Source: Bordetella ansorpii
Lineage (GTDB): Bacteria; Pseudomonadota; Gammaproteobacteria; Burkholderiales; Burkholderiaceae_B
Assembly: GCF_900078705.1 (NCBI RefSeq)
Contig: NZ_FKIF01000010.1
Coordinates: forward strand, 310,001 to 374,000
Reading direction: 5' to 3'
Length of the DNA stretch: 64,000 bases
The translations under genes and the position numbers were made by a program. The notes under the pieces were generated by a model. The model saw only the letters and a program-made list of their open reading frames with translations, was not told the DNA's origin and made no database searches. Positions 9,110 through 18,406 of the stretch are shown here, in pieces (position 1 is the first letter of the stretch; each line of letters begins with the position of its first letter).

Positions 9110-10615
9110 ATGACCCTAGCCGTATTCGCCAGCCGCGCCCTGTCCGGCCTGGAAGCGCCCGCCGTGCGCGTGGAAACCCACCTGGGCACGGGGTTGCCGT
9201 CGTTCAGCGTCGTGGGCTTGCCGGATACGGAGGTGCGTGAAAGCCGCGAACGCGTGCGCGCGGCGCTGGCCAACAGCGGCTTCGAGTTTCCGCCGGGGCG
9301 CATCACCGTCAATCTGTCGCCCGCCGACCTGCCCAAGGCGTCGGCGCGTTTCGACCTGCCCATCGCGCTGGGACTGCTGCTGGCCTCCGGCCAACTCACG
9401 CTTGCGGCAAGTATGCCGGCGCATGCATTGGCGGACATCGTGCTGGCGGGGGAGTTGTCCCTGACCGGCGCGCTGGTGCCGGTGGCATCCCCATTGCCGT
9501 TGGCGTTGGCCGTGGCCCGCGAGCGGCCCGGGGCCGTGCTGGTGCTGCCCACGGGCAGCGCGGAGATCGCGGCCTGGGTGCCGGGCGTGCGGGTGCTGTC
9601 CGCGCGGACGCTGGCCGAGGTGGCGGCGCATCTGGCCGGCGCCTCGGCGTTGCCGGCCGCGCAACCGGCAGCCTGGCCCGCCGCGCCGGACATGCCCTGC
9701 CTGTCGGATGTGCGCGGCCAGCCCGCGGCGCGGCGGGCGTTGGAAGTCTGCGCGGCGGGCGCCCATAGCCTGCTGATGGTCGGGCCGCCGGGGGCGGGCA
9801 AGAGCATGCTGGCGCAGCGCCTGCCGGGATTGCTGCCGCCGATGTCCGTGACGCATGCGCTGGAGGCCGCCGCGTTGGCCGCGCTGGCGGGCGGCGTGTT
9901 GCCATTGGGACAACCGCCGCTGCGCGCGCCGCACCACACCGTCTCGGCGACGGCATTGGTGGGCGGCGGCAGCAAACCGAGGCCGGGGGAGATCAGCCTG
10001 GCCCACCGGGGAGTGCTCTTCCTCGACGAACTCCCGGAGTTCGGCAGAAAAGCACTGGAGTCCTTGCGCGAGCCCTTGGAGACGGGCAGGGTCGCCATCT
10101 CGCGCGCCTTGCATCAGGTCGAGTATCCCGCGCGGTTTCAATTGGTGGCGGCCATGAATCCCTGCCCCTGCGGATGGCGGGGCCACCCCACGCGGCCGTG
10201 CCGTTGCAGTCCGGATCAGGTGCAGCGCTATGCGGGCAAGATATCCGGACCCTTGCTGGATCGCATCGACCTGCACCTGGCCATTCCACCCGCGGACCTG
10301 CACTGGCTGGACGAGCCGCCGGGCGAGCCTTCGTCGGTGGTGCGGATGCGCGTGGTGCGTTGTCGCGAGCGCCAGATGGCCCGGCAGGACAAGCCCAATG
10401 CCGCGCTGCAAGGCGCGGAGCTCGAACGGCATTGCCCGATGCCGCAGGCGGCGCGCAATCTCCTGCAGCAGGCCATCCGTAAATTGGATGGTTCGGCGCG
10501 CGCCTTGCACCGTGCCTTGCGGGTGGCGCGCACGCTGGCGGATCTGGACGGGGCGCACGAGATCGATACGCGGCATGTGGCCGAGGCCGTGCAGTATCGG
10601 CGGGCGTCGGTGTGA
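9110..10615 (+). CDS. comM: ComM/YifB AAA+ Mg-chelatase-like protein
   Basis: 501 residues. The N-terminal ChlI domain (to ~residue 180) has VVGLPDTEVRESRERVRAAL. The AAA+ core has Walker A GPPGAGKS near residue 226 and Walker B VLFLDELPEF near 305. A small zinc-like cluster follows in NPCPCGWRGHPTRPCRC, and the C-terminal lid closes the protein. In naturally competent bacteria ComM is a hexameric helicase that promotes branch migration in transformation; in others it is called YifB. Length and domain order are complete. It follows the accessory block that separates it from ubiK. Confidence 0.93.
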   Translation: MTLAVFASRALSGLEAPAVRVETHLGTGLPSFSVVGLPDTEVRESRERVRAALANSGFEFPPGRITVNLSPADLPKASARFDLPIALGLLLASGQLTLAASMPAHALADIVLAGELSLTGALVPVASPLPLALAVARERPGAVLVLPTGSAEIAAWVPGVRVLSARTLAEVAAHLAGASALPAAQPAAWPAAPDMPCLSDVRGQPAARRALEVCAAGAHSLLMVGPPGAGKSMLAQRLPGLLPPMSVTHALEAAALAALAGGVLPLGQPPLRAPHHTVSATALVGGGSKPRPGEISLAHRGVLFLDELPEFGRKALESLREPLETGRVAISRALHQVEYPARFQLVAAMNPCPCGWRGHPTRPCRCSPDQVQRYAGKISGPLLDRIDLHLAIPPADLHWLDEPPGEPSSVVRMRVVRCRERQMARQDKPNAALQGAELERHCPMPQAARNLLQQAIRKLDGSARALHRALRVARTLADLDGAHEIDTRHVAEAVQYRRASV

Positions 10616-10655
10616 TCGCGCGGGTACCGGGCCAGGGGTGATTCTGCGCGATGAT

Positions 10656-11678
10656 TCAGCCCTGGTTTTCCAGCGTGCTCCGATACGCGTACACCCCCGG
10701 CGATCCGCCCGTCATGATGAACAGCACCGAGCCGCCCGCCGCGAATTCTCCGGCGCGAATCGATGCGAGCAGGCCCGCGAACGCCTTGCCGCTGTACACA
10801 GGATCCAGCACCAGGCCTTCCGTGCGGGCCAGCAGGCGCACGGCATCGATCATGGCCGGCGTCGGCAATCCATATCCCGGCCCCAACTGCGAGTCGGTGA
10901 CATCGATCGCGTCGGCATCGAGCGCGCCCGGGCGCCGCAACTGCGAGAAGATCGCTTCCACCAGGCTGGCCGTGCGTTGCCTCGCCACGTCCTGCCGCGC
11001 CAGGATGGTGTATCCCCGCACGCGCCGCGCATCGCCGCCCAGCCACTGCAGCCCGGCCAGCAGGCCCGCGTGCGTGCCGAAGCTGCCCGTGGGAATCACG
11101 ATGCGCGAGAAGCGGGTCTCCATGGCCCGTTCCTGTTGCAGCAGTTCCGCCGCGCAGGCCACATAGCCCAGTGCGCCCAAGGGAGACGATCCACCCAGGC
11201 CCACCACGTAGGCCTTGCGGCCCTGGCGTTGCAGTTCGCCCGCGCGCTGCCGGGCCGCGAGCAGCGGATCGGCGTCCCGCGCGACCCGGTGCACCGCGGC
11301 GCCGAACAGTTGGTCCAGCAGCACGTTGCCGTTGTGGGCGTAGGCCTCGTCTTCGTACGCCACCATGTCGGCCAGCACCAGCTCGCAGGCCAGGCCCGCC
11401 CGCGCCGAGGCGGCCGCCGTCAGCCGGGCGTGGTTGGACTGCAACCCGCCCGTGGTGATGAAAGTGTCGCACCCTTGGGCAAGCGCCTGCCCGACCAGGA
11501 ACTCCAGCTTGCGCAGCTTGTTGCCGCCCAAGCCGACGCCCATCAGGTCGTCGCGTTTGACGTGGATCCGGATCGGGCTGCCCAGGCGGCTTTCCAACCT
11601 AGACAGGCGCTGGATGGGCGTGGGGCCGTCCAGCAGGGGAAACCGCTCGAAGCGGCTCAATGCGTCGTTCAGGTCCAT
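10656..11678 (-). CDS. PLP-dependent D-cysteine desulfhydrase / ACC deaminase family
   Basis: 340 residues of the tryptophan-synthase-beta-like fold II family. The PLP lysine is Lys54 in GLGGNKLRKLEF, and the phosphate-binding and substrate loop TTGGLQSNHAR follows at about residue 75. Family members either deaminate 1-aminocyclopropane-1-carboxylate or release sulfide from D-cysteine (DcyD). The tail SPGVYAYRSTL resembles D-cysteine desulfhydrases, but the exact substrate is not certain from sequence alone. It is convergent with comM and divergent from the cupin operon. Confidence 0.85.
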   Translation of the reverse strand: MDLNDALSRFERFPLLDGPTPIQRLSRLESRLGSPIRIHVKRDDLMGVGLGGNKLRKLEFLVGQALAQGCDTFITTGGLQSNHARLTAAASARAGLACELVLADMVAYEDEAYAHNGNVLLDQLFGAAVHRVARDADPLLAARQRAGELQRQGRKAYVVGLGGSSPLGALGYVACAAELLQQERAMETRFSRIVIPTGSFGTHAGLLAGLQWLGGDARRVRGYTILARQDVARQRTASLVEAIFSQLRRPGALDADAIDVTDSQLGPGYGLPTPAMIDAVRLLARTEGLVLDPVYSGKAFAGLLASIRAGEFAAGGSVLFIMTGGSPGVYAYRSTLENQG

Positions 11679-11883
11679 CGTGTCTGCATGTTCGTCTTTC
11701 CGCCGGAACCGCCATTAGGCCACAGGGCAGCGGCTCTGCCCGCCTGTCGCCTTCGCCGGCGGCATTGGCGGCGGGCCGTGCGGGAAGGATGGCGCTGTCC
11801 AGCGCAAGCCGTCCCCGCCTTTGCACCCCGGGAAGCGGGGCCATCCTCGACGGCGGGATGCCGTGCATTGCATTTTTATTTTC

Positions 11884-11910
11884 CGTATACGAAAATGTTT
11901 TTCATACACG
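11884..11910. promoter_or_regulatory. Operator-like inverted repeat upstream of the cupin operon
   Basis: GTATACGAAAA (11885-11895), then TG, then TTTTTCATAC, forming a near-palindrome centred about 11897, about 30 bp before the cupin start. The GTATAC/GTATG ends resemble GntR-family operators, although the only regulator gene near the operon is of the IclR type (15888). It is the sole striking element in the 249-bp gap between the deaminase-family gene and the cupin. Confidence 0.5.
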
Positions 11911-11927
11911 CGAAAAACGGAGACAGC

Positions 11928-12320
11928 ATGACCACGACCCCCTCGTGGCTGGTGCGCGAGGCCGACGTGCCTGGCTACCATCCCGCCAACCACACCGGCA
12001 CGCTCAACCGCCGCCTCATCGGCCCCGCCAACGTCGGTTCCAAGCACGTCGAGGTGCTGCTGGGCGTGATCGAGAAGGGCAGCGGCGCGTTGCCCCATGC
12101 GCACCCCGGCATCGAACAGGTCTGCTATCTGCTGGCGGGTACGGCGCGCGCGCAGGTGGGCGACGAGTCCGCCGACATGCAGCCGGGCGACTGCTGTTAT
12201 TTCCCGCCCGACATTCCGCACGTGTTCACGGTGACCAGCGATACCCCGGCCCGCCTGCTGGTGATCTACACGCCGCCGTACGAAGAATCGCCCGACCGGG
12301 TGATCCGCGGCGCTGCCTGA
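11928..12320 (+). CDS. Cupin-domain protein
   Basis: 130 residues forming a single beta-barrel. The metal ligands of cupin motif 1 are recognisable in LPHAHPGIEQVCYLLAG (His, His, Glu) and motif 2 in PGDCCYFPPDIPHVFTV. A ribosome site GGAGA precedes the ATG. First gene of a putative operon with a Bug receptor, a CoA transferase and an acyl-CoA dehydrogenase; a role as a small isomerase, dioxygenase or sensor in the same catabolic route is possible, but nothing in the sequence fixes it. Confidence 0.85.
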   Translation: MTTTPSWLVREADVPGYHPANHTGTLNRRLIGPANVGSKHVEVLLGVIEKGSGALPHAHPGIEQVCYLLAGTARAQVGDESADMQPGDCCYFPPDIPHVFTVTSDTPARLLVIYTPPYEESPDRVIRGAA

Positions 12321-12450
12321 GCGGCGCCGAGGCGCCGTGCCATCGGGACGCGGGCTCAGGCCGGCGCGCCATGGATGGCCCGCATGCCTGCCCGCGCCGG
12401 CGTCCCGATCGGCATGGGCCCATATCCCTATAACGACAGGAGACAAAACC

Positions 12451-13428
12451 ATGCAGCAATTCCGATCCTTCCTGGGGGCGGCCGTCCTGGCCGTCGCCGG
12501 GCTGTGCGCCGCGGCGCCCGCCATGGCCGCCGACAACTATCCCTCGCGTCCCATCACGCTGGTCGTGCCGTTCCCTGCGGGGGCGGGCACCGACGCCGTG
12601 GGCCGCATCTTCGCGGGCGAGCTGGGCGCCATCCTGGGCCAGCCCGTCGTGGTGGAGAACCGGCCGGGCGCCAACTCCACCATCGCGGGCAATCTGGTGG
12701 CGCGCGCCAAGCCGGACGGCTACACGCTGTTCGTCACCACGAACACCTCGCATTCGGCCGCGCCGTGGCTGATGAAGAGCATTCCGTACGATCCCATCAA
12801 GGATTTCACGCCCATCGCGCGCGGCGGCAATCTGCCGTTCATGCTGGTGGTCAATCCCAAGCGGCCGTACAGGAACGTGCAGGAGCTGGTCGACTACGCG
12901 CGCAAGAATCCCGGCAAGGTCACCTACGCCAGCGGCAACAGCACGGGCATCGTGGCCGGCGCCACGCTGGCGCACCAGACCAAGACCGACATGCTGCACA
13001 TTCCCTACAAGGGCACGCCGCAGGCGCTGACCGACGTGGTGGGCGGGCAGGTCGACTTCATGTTCACCGATCTCACGTCCGGCATGCCGTTCGTGCAATC
13101 GGGCCAGTTGCGCGCCCTGGCCGTGTCCACCGCCGAACGCAGCAAGATCGTGCCCGACCTGCCGTCGATGCGCGAGGCCGGCGTGCCCAATTTCGACCTG
13201 AACTCCTGGAACGGCTACTTCGGCCCGGCGGGCATGCCGCCGGAAGTCGTGGCCAGGCTCAACCAGGCCATCAACCAGATCGTGGCCAAGCCCGAGATGC
13301 GCAAGCGCCTGGCCGACCTGGGCTTCGACGCCTTCAGCGGCACGCCGCAGGAATTCGGCGCCTTCGTCCGCCAGCAGCTCGACCTGTGGGGCAAACTGGT
13401 GCGCGACGCCGGCATCCAACCCGAATGA
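12451..13428 (+). CDS. Bug-family tripartite tricarboxylate transporter substrate-binding protein
   Basis: 325 residues with a typical Sec signal peptide ending AMA-AD at about residue 27. The mature protein has the Bug signatures YPSRPITLVVPFPAGAGTD and VENRPGANSTIAGNLVA and the periplasmic two-lobe fold. These receptors bind carboxylates such as tricarballylate, nicotinate or aromatic acids. No TctA/TctB membrane partners are adjacent, which is common for the many orphan Bug genes in Bordetella-like genomes. Its stop overlaps the CoA-transferase start (ATGA), so the substrate is probably the acid degraded by the following enzymes. Confidence 0.93.
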   Translation: MQQFRSFLGAAVLAVAGLCAAAPAMAADNYPSRPITLVVPFPAGAGTDAVGRIFAGELGAILGQPVVVENRPGANSTIAGNLVARAKPDGYTLFVTTNTSHSAAPWLMKSIPYDPIKDFTPIARGGNLPFMLVVNPKRPYRNVQELVDYARKNPGKVTYASGNSTGIVAGATLAHQTKTDMLHIPYKGTPQALTDVVGGQVDFMFTDLTSGMPFVQSGQLRALAVSTAERSKIVPDLPSMREAGVPNFDLNSWNGYFGPAGMPPEVVARLNQAINQIVAKPEMRKRLADLGFDAFSGTPQEFGAFVRQQLDLWGKLVRDAGIQPE

Positions 13429-14669
13429 CGCAACCTTCCGATTCCCGCTTCGACCCGGCCGCGCAGGCCGCAGGCCCCTTGGCCGGCCTGCGCGTGCTGG
13501 ACCTCAGTACCGTCGTGATGGGGCCTTATGCCACGCAGATGCTCGGCGACCTGGGCGCCGACGTCATCAAGGTCGAGCCTCCCGCCGGCGACAACCTGCG
13601 CGCCGTCGGCCCCATGCGCAATCCCGGCATGGGCCACCTGCACCTGCACCTGAACCGCAACAAGCGTTCGCTGGTGCTGGACCTGAAGACGTCCGCGGGC
13701 CGCGACGCCTGCCTGCGGCTGGCCGCGGACTGCGACGCGCTGCTCTACAACATCCGCCCGCGGGCGATGGCGCGCCTGGGCCTGTCGTACGAAGCGGTGG
13801 CGGCGGTGAATCCGCGCATCGTGTACGTGGGCGCCTATGGCTTCAGCGAAGCCGGCCCGTACGCGGGCCGGCCCGCCTATGACGACCTCATCCAGGGCCT
13901 GGCCGGCCTGGGCGACCTGTCGGTGCGGCAGGGCTCGGACGTGCCGCGCTATGCGCCGCTGACCCTGGCCGACCGCAGCGTCGGGCTGAACGTGGCGATC
14001 GCGCTGCTGGCCGGCGTGCTGCATGCGCGTGGGCACGGCCGGGGCCAGGCGATCGAGATGCCCATGTTCGAGGGCATGGCCCACATGGTGCTGGGCGACC
14101 ACCTGGGCGGGGCGACCTTCGATCCGCCGATGGGGCCCACCGGCTATGCGCGCCTGCTGGCCGAGCATCGCCGGCCCTACGCCACTTCCGACGGCTACCT
14201 GTCGCTGCTGATCTACAACGACAAGCACTGGCGCGCCTTCTTCACGCTGATCGGCCAGCCCGGGCTGCTGCAGGATCCGCGCTTTTGCACCCACACCGCG
14301 CGCGCCGCGCACATCGGCGAGGTCTACGCCTACGTGGCCGGGATCATCCGTACGCGCTCCACCGCGCAGTGGCTGCAGGAACTGGCGCGCGCCGACATCC
14401 CGGCCGCGCCGCTGTATTCGGTCGAAGACCTGATGGCCGACGAGCACATGCGCGCCACCGATTTCGTGCGCAGCGTCGACCATCCCACCGAGGGCAGGCT
14501 GCGCACCCCCGCCCCCCTGGGACGCTACGCCGACACACCGACCGCGCTGCGCCGTCCCGCGCCGCGCCTGGGCGAGCATGGCCGCGAGATCCTGCGCGAA
14601 GCGGGGTTCGACGACACGGCCATCGACCGCCTGATTGCCGAACATGTCACCATCTCCGGGGAGACCTGA
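13425..14669 (+). CDS. CaiB/BaiF family (class III) CoA transferase
   Basis: 414 residues, normal for the family. Recognisable blocks are LRVLDLSTVVMGPYATQMLGDLGADVIKVEPP (residues ~22-53), LNRNKRSLVLDLK, and the active-site region RPAYDDLIQGLAG with the catalytic aspartate at 153/154. The enzyme moves CoA between acyl groups, activating the imported acid. It is translationally coupled to the Bug receptor upstream (4-bp overlap) and to the acyl-CoA dehydrogenase downstream (TGATG), so the three products should work in one pathway. Confidence 0.93.
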   Translation: MTQPSDSRFDPAAQAAGPLAGLRVLDLSTVVMGPYATQMLGDLGADVIKVEPPAGDNLRAVGPMRNPGMGHLHLHLNRNKRSLVLDLKTSAGRDACLRLAADCDALLYNIRPRAMARLGLSYEAVAAVNPRIVYVGAYGFSEAGPYAGRPAYDDLIQGLAGLGDLSVRQGSDVPRYAPLTLADRSVGLNVAIALLAGVLHARGHGRGQAIEMPMFEGMAHMVLGDHLGGATFDPPMGPTGYARLLAEHRRPYATSDGYLSLLIYNDKHWRAFFTLIGQPGLLQDPRFCTHTARAAHIGEVYAYVAGIIRTRSTAQWLQELARADIPAAPLYSVEDLMADEHMRATDFVRSVDHPTEGRLRTPAPLGRYADTPTALRRPAPRLGEHGREILREAGFDDTAIDRLIAEHVTISGET

Positions 14670-15835
14670 TGGATTTCGAGCTTTCCGCGGACCAGTCCGC
14701 GCTGTGCGATGCGATCGGGCGCGTGTGCGCCCGCTATCCCGACGAATACTGGCTGGCGCGCGACCGCGACGGCGCGTTTCCGCACGAGTTCCACGCCGAC
14801 CTGGCGCGCGATGGCTGGCTGGGCATCGCCATGCCGCAGGAATACGGCGGCGCCGGCATGGGCATGACCGAGGCCGCGCTGATGATGCAGTCGATCGCGG
14901 CCTCGGGGGCGGGCTTCACCGGCGCGTCCGCCGTGCACATGAACATCTTCGGCCTGAACCCCGTGGTGGTGTTCGGCACGGACGAGCAGCGCGGCCGCTG
15001 GCTGCCGCCCCTGATCGAGGGCAGGCACAAGGCCTGTTTCGCCGTCACCGAACCGGATGCCGGCCTGGACACCACGCGGCTGTCCACCCGCGCCGAACGC
15101 GTGGAGGGCGGCTACGTGGTGCATGGCCGCAAGATCTGGATCTCGACCGCGCAGGTGGCCGACAAGATGCTGCTGCTGGCGCGCACCACGCCGCTGGCGG
15201 ACGTCTCCAAGCCCACGCAGGGGCTGTCGCTGTTCTACACCGACCTGGACCGCTCGCGCGTGGAAGTGCGCGAGATCGAGAAAATGGGCCGCAAGGCCGT
15301 GGACTCGAACATGCTGTTCATCGATGGCCTGCGCATTGCCGAATCGGACCGCATCGGCGAAGAGGGCAAGGGCTTCGAGTACATCCTGCATGGCCTGAAT
15401 CCGGAGCGCATCCTGATCGGCGCGGAGGCCGTCGGCCTGGGCCGCGCCGCGCTGGACCGCGCGGTGCGCTATGCCGGCGAGCGCGTGGTGTTCGGCCGGC
15501 CCATCGGCCAGAACCAGGGCATCCAGCATCCGCTGGCCCAGGTCTGGATGCAGCTGGAGGCCGCCAACCTGATGGTGATGCGCGCCGCCACCCAGTACGA
15601 CGCCGGCCTGCCGTGCGCGCCCAGCGCCAACGCGGGCAAGTACCTGGCCGCGGAAGCCGGCCACAACGCCTGCCAGACCGCCATCCTGACGCTGGGCGGC
15701 ATGGGCTATGCCAAGGAATACCACGTCGAGCGCCTGCTGCGCGAAAGCTACATCCCGCGCATCGCGCCGGTCAGCCCGCAACTGATCATGTGCTTCATCG
15801 CCGAGAAGGTGCTGGGGCTGCCGCGCTCTTACTGA
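14669..15835 (+). CDS. Acyl-CoA dehydrogenase
   Basis: 388 residues with the three-domain acyl-CoA dehydrogenase fold. FAD and substrate motifs include CFAVTEPDAGLDTTRLST (~residue 120-137) and KIWISTAQVADKMLLLAR; the C-terminal signature is ILTLGGMGYAKEYHVERLLRE. The usual catalytic glutamate of the short-chain C-terminal EGT motif is not present: the matching stretch reads YIPRIAPVSPQ, so the base must be elsewhere or the activity differs. It is the last gene of the cupin-Bug-CaiB operon and is convergent with the IclR gene. Confidence 0.9.
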   Translation: MDFELSADQSALCDAIGRVCARYPDEYWLARDRDGAFPHEFHADLARDGWLGIAMPQEYGGAGMGMTEAALMMQSIAASGAGFTGASAVHMNIFGLNPVVVFGTDEQRGRWLPPLIEGRHKACFAVTEPDAGLDTTRLSTRAERVEGGYVVHGRKIWISTAQVADKMLLLARTTPLADVSKPTQGLSLFYTDLDRSRVEVREIEKMGRKAVDSNMLFIDGLRIAESDRIGEEGKGFEYILHGLNPERILIGAEAVGLGRAALDRAVRYAGERVVFGRPIGQNQGIQHPLAQVWMQLEAANLMVMRAATQYDAGLPCAPSANAGKYLAAEAGHNACQTAILTLGGMGYAKEYHVERLLRESYIPRIAPVSPQLIMCFIAEKVLGLPRSY

Positions 15836-15887
15836 AGAGGCTCCGGGCCGGCGCGCGCCGCGGATCCCGGGCTGCCGGGACGCCCGT

Positions 15888-16628
15888 TCAGCCCGCCGGA
15901 TTTTCCAGCAGGGAGCCGGCCTGCCGCAGCAATTCGGCGTATTCGTGCTGGCGCGGCTCGATGCGCTGCACGGGTCCGCCGATCGACATGGCGTAGTGTT
16001 CGCCCGACAGGTTCACGGGCCACGCCACCGCGCCCACGTCCTGGATGGATTCGCCGATGTTGGCGAACCAGCCCCGTTGCAGGGAATGCGCCAGTTCGGC
16101 CTCGATCGCTTCCACCGTCACCAGCGTGCGCTCGTTGTAGCGGGTCATGGGCCGGCGCGCCAGCAGCGCCTGGCGTGCCTCGGGGGGCAACGTCGACAGC
16201 AGGGCCTTGCCGAGCGAATTGGCGTGCGCCTCGCGGAATTCCCCGGCCATCGCCACGTAGCGGATGGTGTGCGGCGAATCCAGCACATCCAGATAGACCA
16301 CCCGGCCTTCGCCGTCCAGCTTGGCGAACACCACGGTTTCCTGGGTGGCCTCGCGCAGCGCCGACAGGCGCGGATAGACGCGATCCAGCACCGGATCGGC
16401 GCGGGCGATGGACTGCGCCATGGCCAGCAGGCGCGACGTGGGGTAGTAGCCCTGGCGCCGCCCGGTTTCATACAGATAGCCCAGGTTGGTCAGGGTGCGG
16501 ATCAGCGCCAGGCAACTGGACACCGGCACGTCGGACAGGCGCGCCAGCTCGGAGAGCGACAGCGGCCGTTTCTCGCGCGCGTAGATTTCGATGATTTCTA
16601 TGACTCGCAGCGCGGTCTTGACGCTCAT
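15888..16628 (-). CDS. IclR-family regulator
   Basis: 246 residues. The N-terminal winged helix (LRVIEIIEIYAREKRPLSLSELA, then LSDVPVSSCLALIRTLTNLGYL) is followed by the GAF-like effector domain with the family stretch HANSLGKALLSTLPPE. Facing the catabolic operon and ending 53 bp from it, it is the best candidate for its regulator, although it could also control the divergent DUF481 gene. A short palindrome lies 52 bp upstream of the start. Confidence 0.88.
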   Translation of the reverse strand: MSVKTALRVIEIIEIYAREKRPLSLSELARLSDVPVSSCLALIRTLTNLGYLYETGRRQGYYPTSRLLAMAQSIARADPVLDRVYPRLSALREATQETVVFAKLDGEGRVVYLDVLDSPHTIRYVAMAGEFREAHANSLGKALLSTLPPEARQALLARRPMTRYNERTLVTVEAIEAELAHSLQRGWFANIGESIQDVGAVAWPVNLSGEHYAMSIGGPVQRIEPRQHEYAELLRQAGSLLENPAG

Positions 16629-16679
16629 GGGCGGAAAACGGGCTTGTTCCAAGGGGCCGCGGCGGGCAGGGCGGATGTG

Positions 16680-16694
16680 CGGGTATGGTACCCG
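16680..16694. promoter_or_regulatory. Palindrome in the iclR/DUF481 divergent region
   Basis: CGGGTA-TGG-TACCCG, a perfect 6-bp inverted repeat with 3-bp spacer, between divergent starts at 16628 and 16815. It is the size of an IclR half-operator pair. Function inferred from position only. Confidence 0.45.
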
Positions 16695-16814
16695 ACACCG
16701 GGCCGGCGGGGCCCCTTGCCGAACGTCCTGACACAAGGGGCAACACTGCGAGCGTTGTTTGCGCCGCAGCAATTCTCTAGGATGGTCCGTTTCGCAGCCA
16801 GACCAGGGACGTTC

Positions 16815-17861
16815 ATGCCGTACAGGAATCTCATCGCCGCCAGGCTGCCCTTTTCCGCCATGCTGTGCCTGCTGGCCGGCGCCGCGCACGCCGATACGGT
16901 GTGGCTGAAGAATGGCGACCGCATCTCCGGCACGGTGCGTTCGCTGGACGCGGGCAAGTTGCTCATCAGCACTGATTACGGCGGCGATGTCCGCATCGCG
17001 GCGGACAAGATCAAGACCTTGCAGACGGAAGGCGACCTGGTCCTGCGGGACCAGACCTTCGGCCGCGAATACCGCGCCAGCCTGGCGGCGGCCAATCCGG
17101 GCGCGGTCGTGGTGCGTGGCGTGGTGACCGAGGACGGGGCGTCCGAACCGGTGGACCGCCAGCTGCCGCTGTCTTCGTTGGATGGCCTGGTACGGCCGCG
17201 CCCGTTCCTGACCGACGCCCTGTGGACGGGGCGCGTCGACGTCGCCGCCAATCGCAAGACCGCTTCGACCGAAACGCAGGATTATTCCGCCGCGGTGCAG
17301 GCCGGCCTGCGCCATGGCCTGTGGCGGCACGCCTTGACGGCCAACTATGCGCGCAGCAAGGAAGAGGACAGCGTCAACACCAACAACTACGGCGTCGACT
17401 ACACGCTGGACCGTTTCCTGTCCGAGCAGGCATTCTGGCAGGGGCGGGTGTTGCATCGGCGCGACTGGGTGGAGGATCTGAATCGCCAGACGGGCTATGG
17501 CACGGGGCCCGGCTATCAGTTCTGGGACGACGAGCGGGGCGCCTTCTCGATGTCGGCGCTCTTCGGCCGGGTTCACTACGGCTATGACGATGGCGGCAGC
17601 GACAACAGCTACGCCGCCAGCCTGCGGTGGGACTACCTGAAGTATTTCAGCGGCAAACAGTACGAGATCTATGCGCGGGGCGAGCTGACGCGGCCCTTCG
17701 GCGGCGCCGCCCAGGTCTCCGTATCGGGCGAGATGGGGGCCAGATACAACCTCAACAGCTGGCTGTCCCTCTATGCGAAATACGCCCGCAACCAGGTGAG
17801 CAGTTCACGCGAATCCATCAACGAATCCATCTTCGGCACCGGTCTTGGCGTGAGGTGGTAG
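16815..17861 (+). CDS. DUF481-family outer-membrane-type protein
   Basis: 348 residues. An N-terminal signal peptide (hydrophobic core ARLPFSAMLCLLAGAAHA, cleavage near residue 27) is followed by a small beta segment, DTVWLKNGDRISGTVRSLDAGKLLISTDYGG in outline, found in many DUF481 proteins. The rest is alternating aromatic and polar beta strands ending GTGLGVRW with a C-terminal aromatic residue, as in outer-membrane barrels. The function of the family is poorly known. A single gene with its own region upstream, divergent from iclR. Confidence 0.85.
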   Translation: MPYRNLIAARLPFSAMLCLLAGAAHADTVWLKNGDRISGTVRSLDAGKLLISTDYGGDVRIAADKIKTLQTEGDLVLRDQTFGREYRASLAAANPGAVVVRGVVTEDGASEPVDRQLPLSSLDGLVRPRPFLTDALWTGRVDVAANRKTASTETQDYSAAVQAGLRHGLWRHALTANYARSKEEDSVNTNNYGVDYTLDRFLSEQAFWQGRVLHRRDWVEDLNRQTGYGTGPGYQFWDDERGAFSMSALFGRVHYGYDDGGSDNSYAASLRWDYLKYFSGKQYEIYARGELTRPFGGAAQVSVSGEMGARYNLNSWLSLYAKYARNQVSSSRESINESIFGTGLGVRW

Positions 17862-17914
17862 GGCCCAGGCGCAGGGCGGCCCGATGGCCGATCCGTTTCT
17901 TTTCGCTCAGCCGG

Positions 17915-18195
17915 TCGACACGCGGGATAAAAATGCCATATAATCAAGGGCTTTTCCGGATTCGTCCGGGGAACATCGGCAGTGCCGGGCAGCACCAGTA
18001 CGGCAGTGCCGGTAGTTCATAAAGTAGTTACCCCTAGAAGTGGCGCGGGTCTACAAGTTTTGTGTTCAGGTATCGAAAGATACGGGCGGGGTTCATCTCC
18101 TGCTTGGCAACGGCTCCCGGGCAATCCGGGGTTGGCGCACGATCGCAAGCACCTGTCCGCCATGCAACATCAACACGTCCAAGAATGGAATCATC
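17915..18195 (+). promoter_or_regulatory. Promoter and ~245-nt leader of rpmI-rplT-pheST-ihfA
   Basis: TCGACA (17915-17920), an 18-bp spacer and a perfect TATAAT (17939-17944) form a strong sigma-70 promoter. Transcription from about 17951 gives a ~245-nt untranslated leader before rpmI. The leader contains GTATC-GAAA-GATAC (18070-18083), a GNRA-capped hairpin, and a GC-rich stem around 18111-18140. This covers the 334-bp gap between the DUF481 gene and rpmI; no infC reading frame is present. An L20-binding autoregulatory leader is a reasonable guess but not demonstrated. Confidence 0.6.
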
Positions 18196-18393
18196 ATGCC
18201 CAAGATGAAAACCAAGAAAAGCGCTTCCAAGCGCTTTCAGGTTCGCGGCAGCGGATCGATCAAGCGCGGTCAGGCGTTCAAGCGTCACATCCTGACCAAG
18301 AAGACCACCAAGAACAAGCGCCAACTGCGCGGTTCCGCAGCGGTCCACGAAACCAACGTCGCCTCCGTCAAGGCGATGATGCCGTTCGCTTGA
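18196..18393 (+). CDS. rpmI: 50S ribosomal protein L35
   Basis: 65 residues, full length. [14 protein letters not shown] at the start and [17 protein letters not shown] in the middle are diagnostic of L35. It is small, basic, and binds 23S rRNA. It is followed after 13 bp by rplT in the universal order, but the usual upstream neighbour infC is missing. Confidence 0.98.
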   Translation: MPKMKTKKSASKRFQVRGSGSIKRGQAFKRHILTKKTTKNKRQLRGSAAVHETNVASVKAMMPFA

Positions 18394-18406
18394 TAGGAGA
18401 TCATAT

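Noticed and set aside
12375-13424. 764-codon frame that runs through the Bug receptor into the CoA transferase
   Set aside because: Only the part from 13425 matches a protein family. The rest is a shadow frame of the receptor gene.
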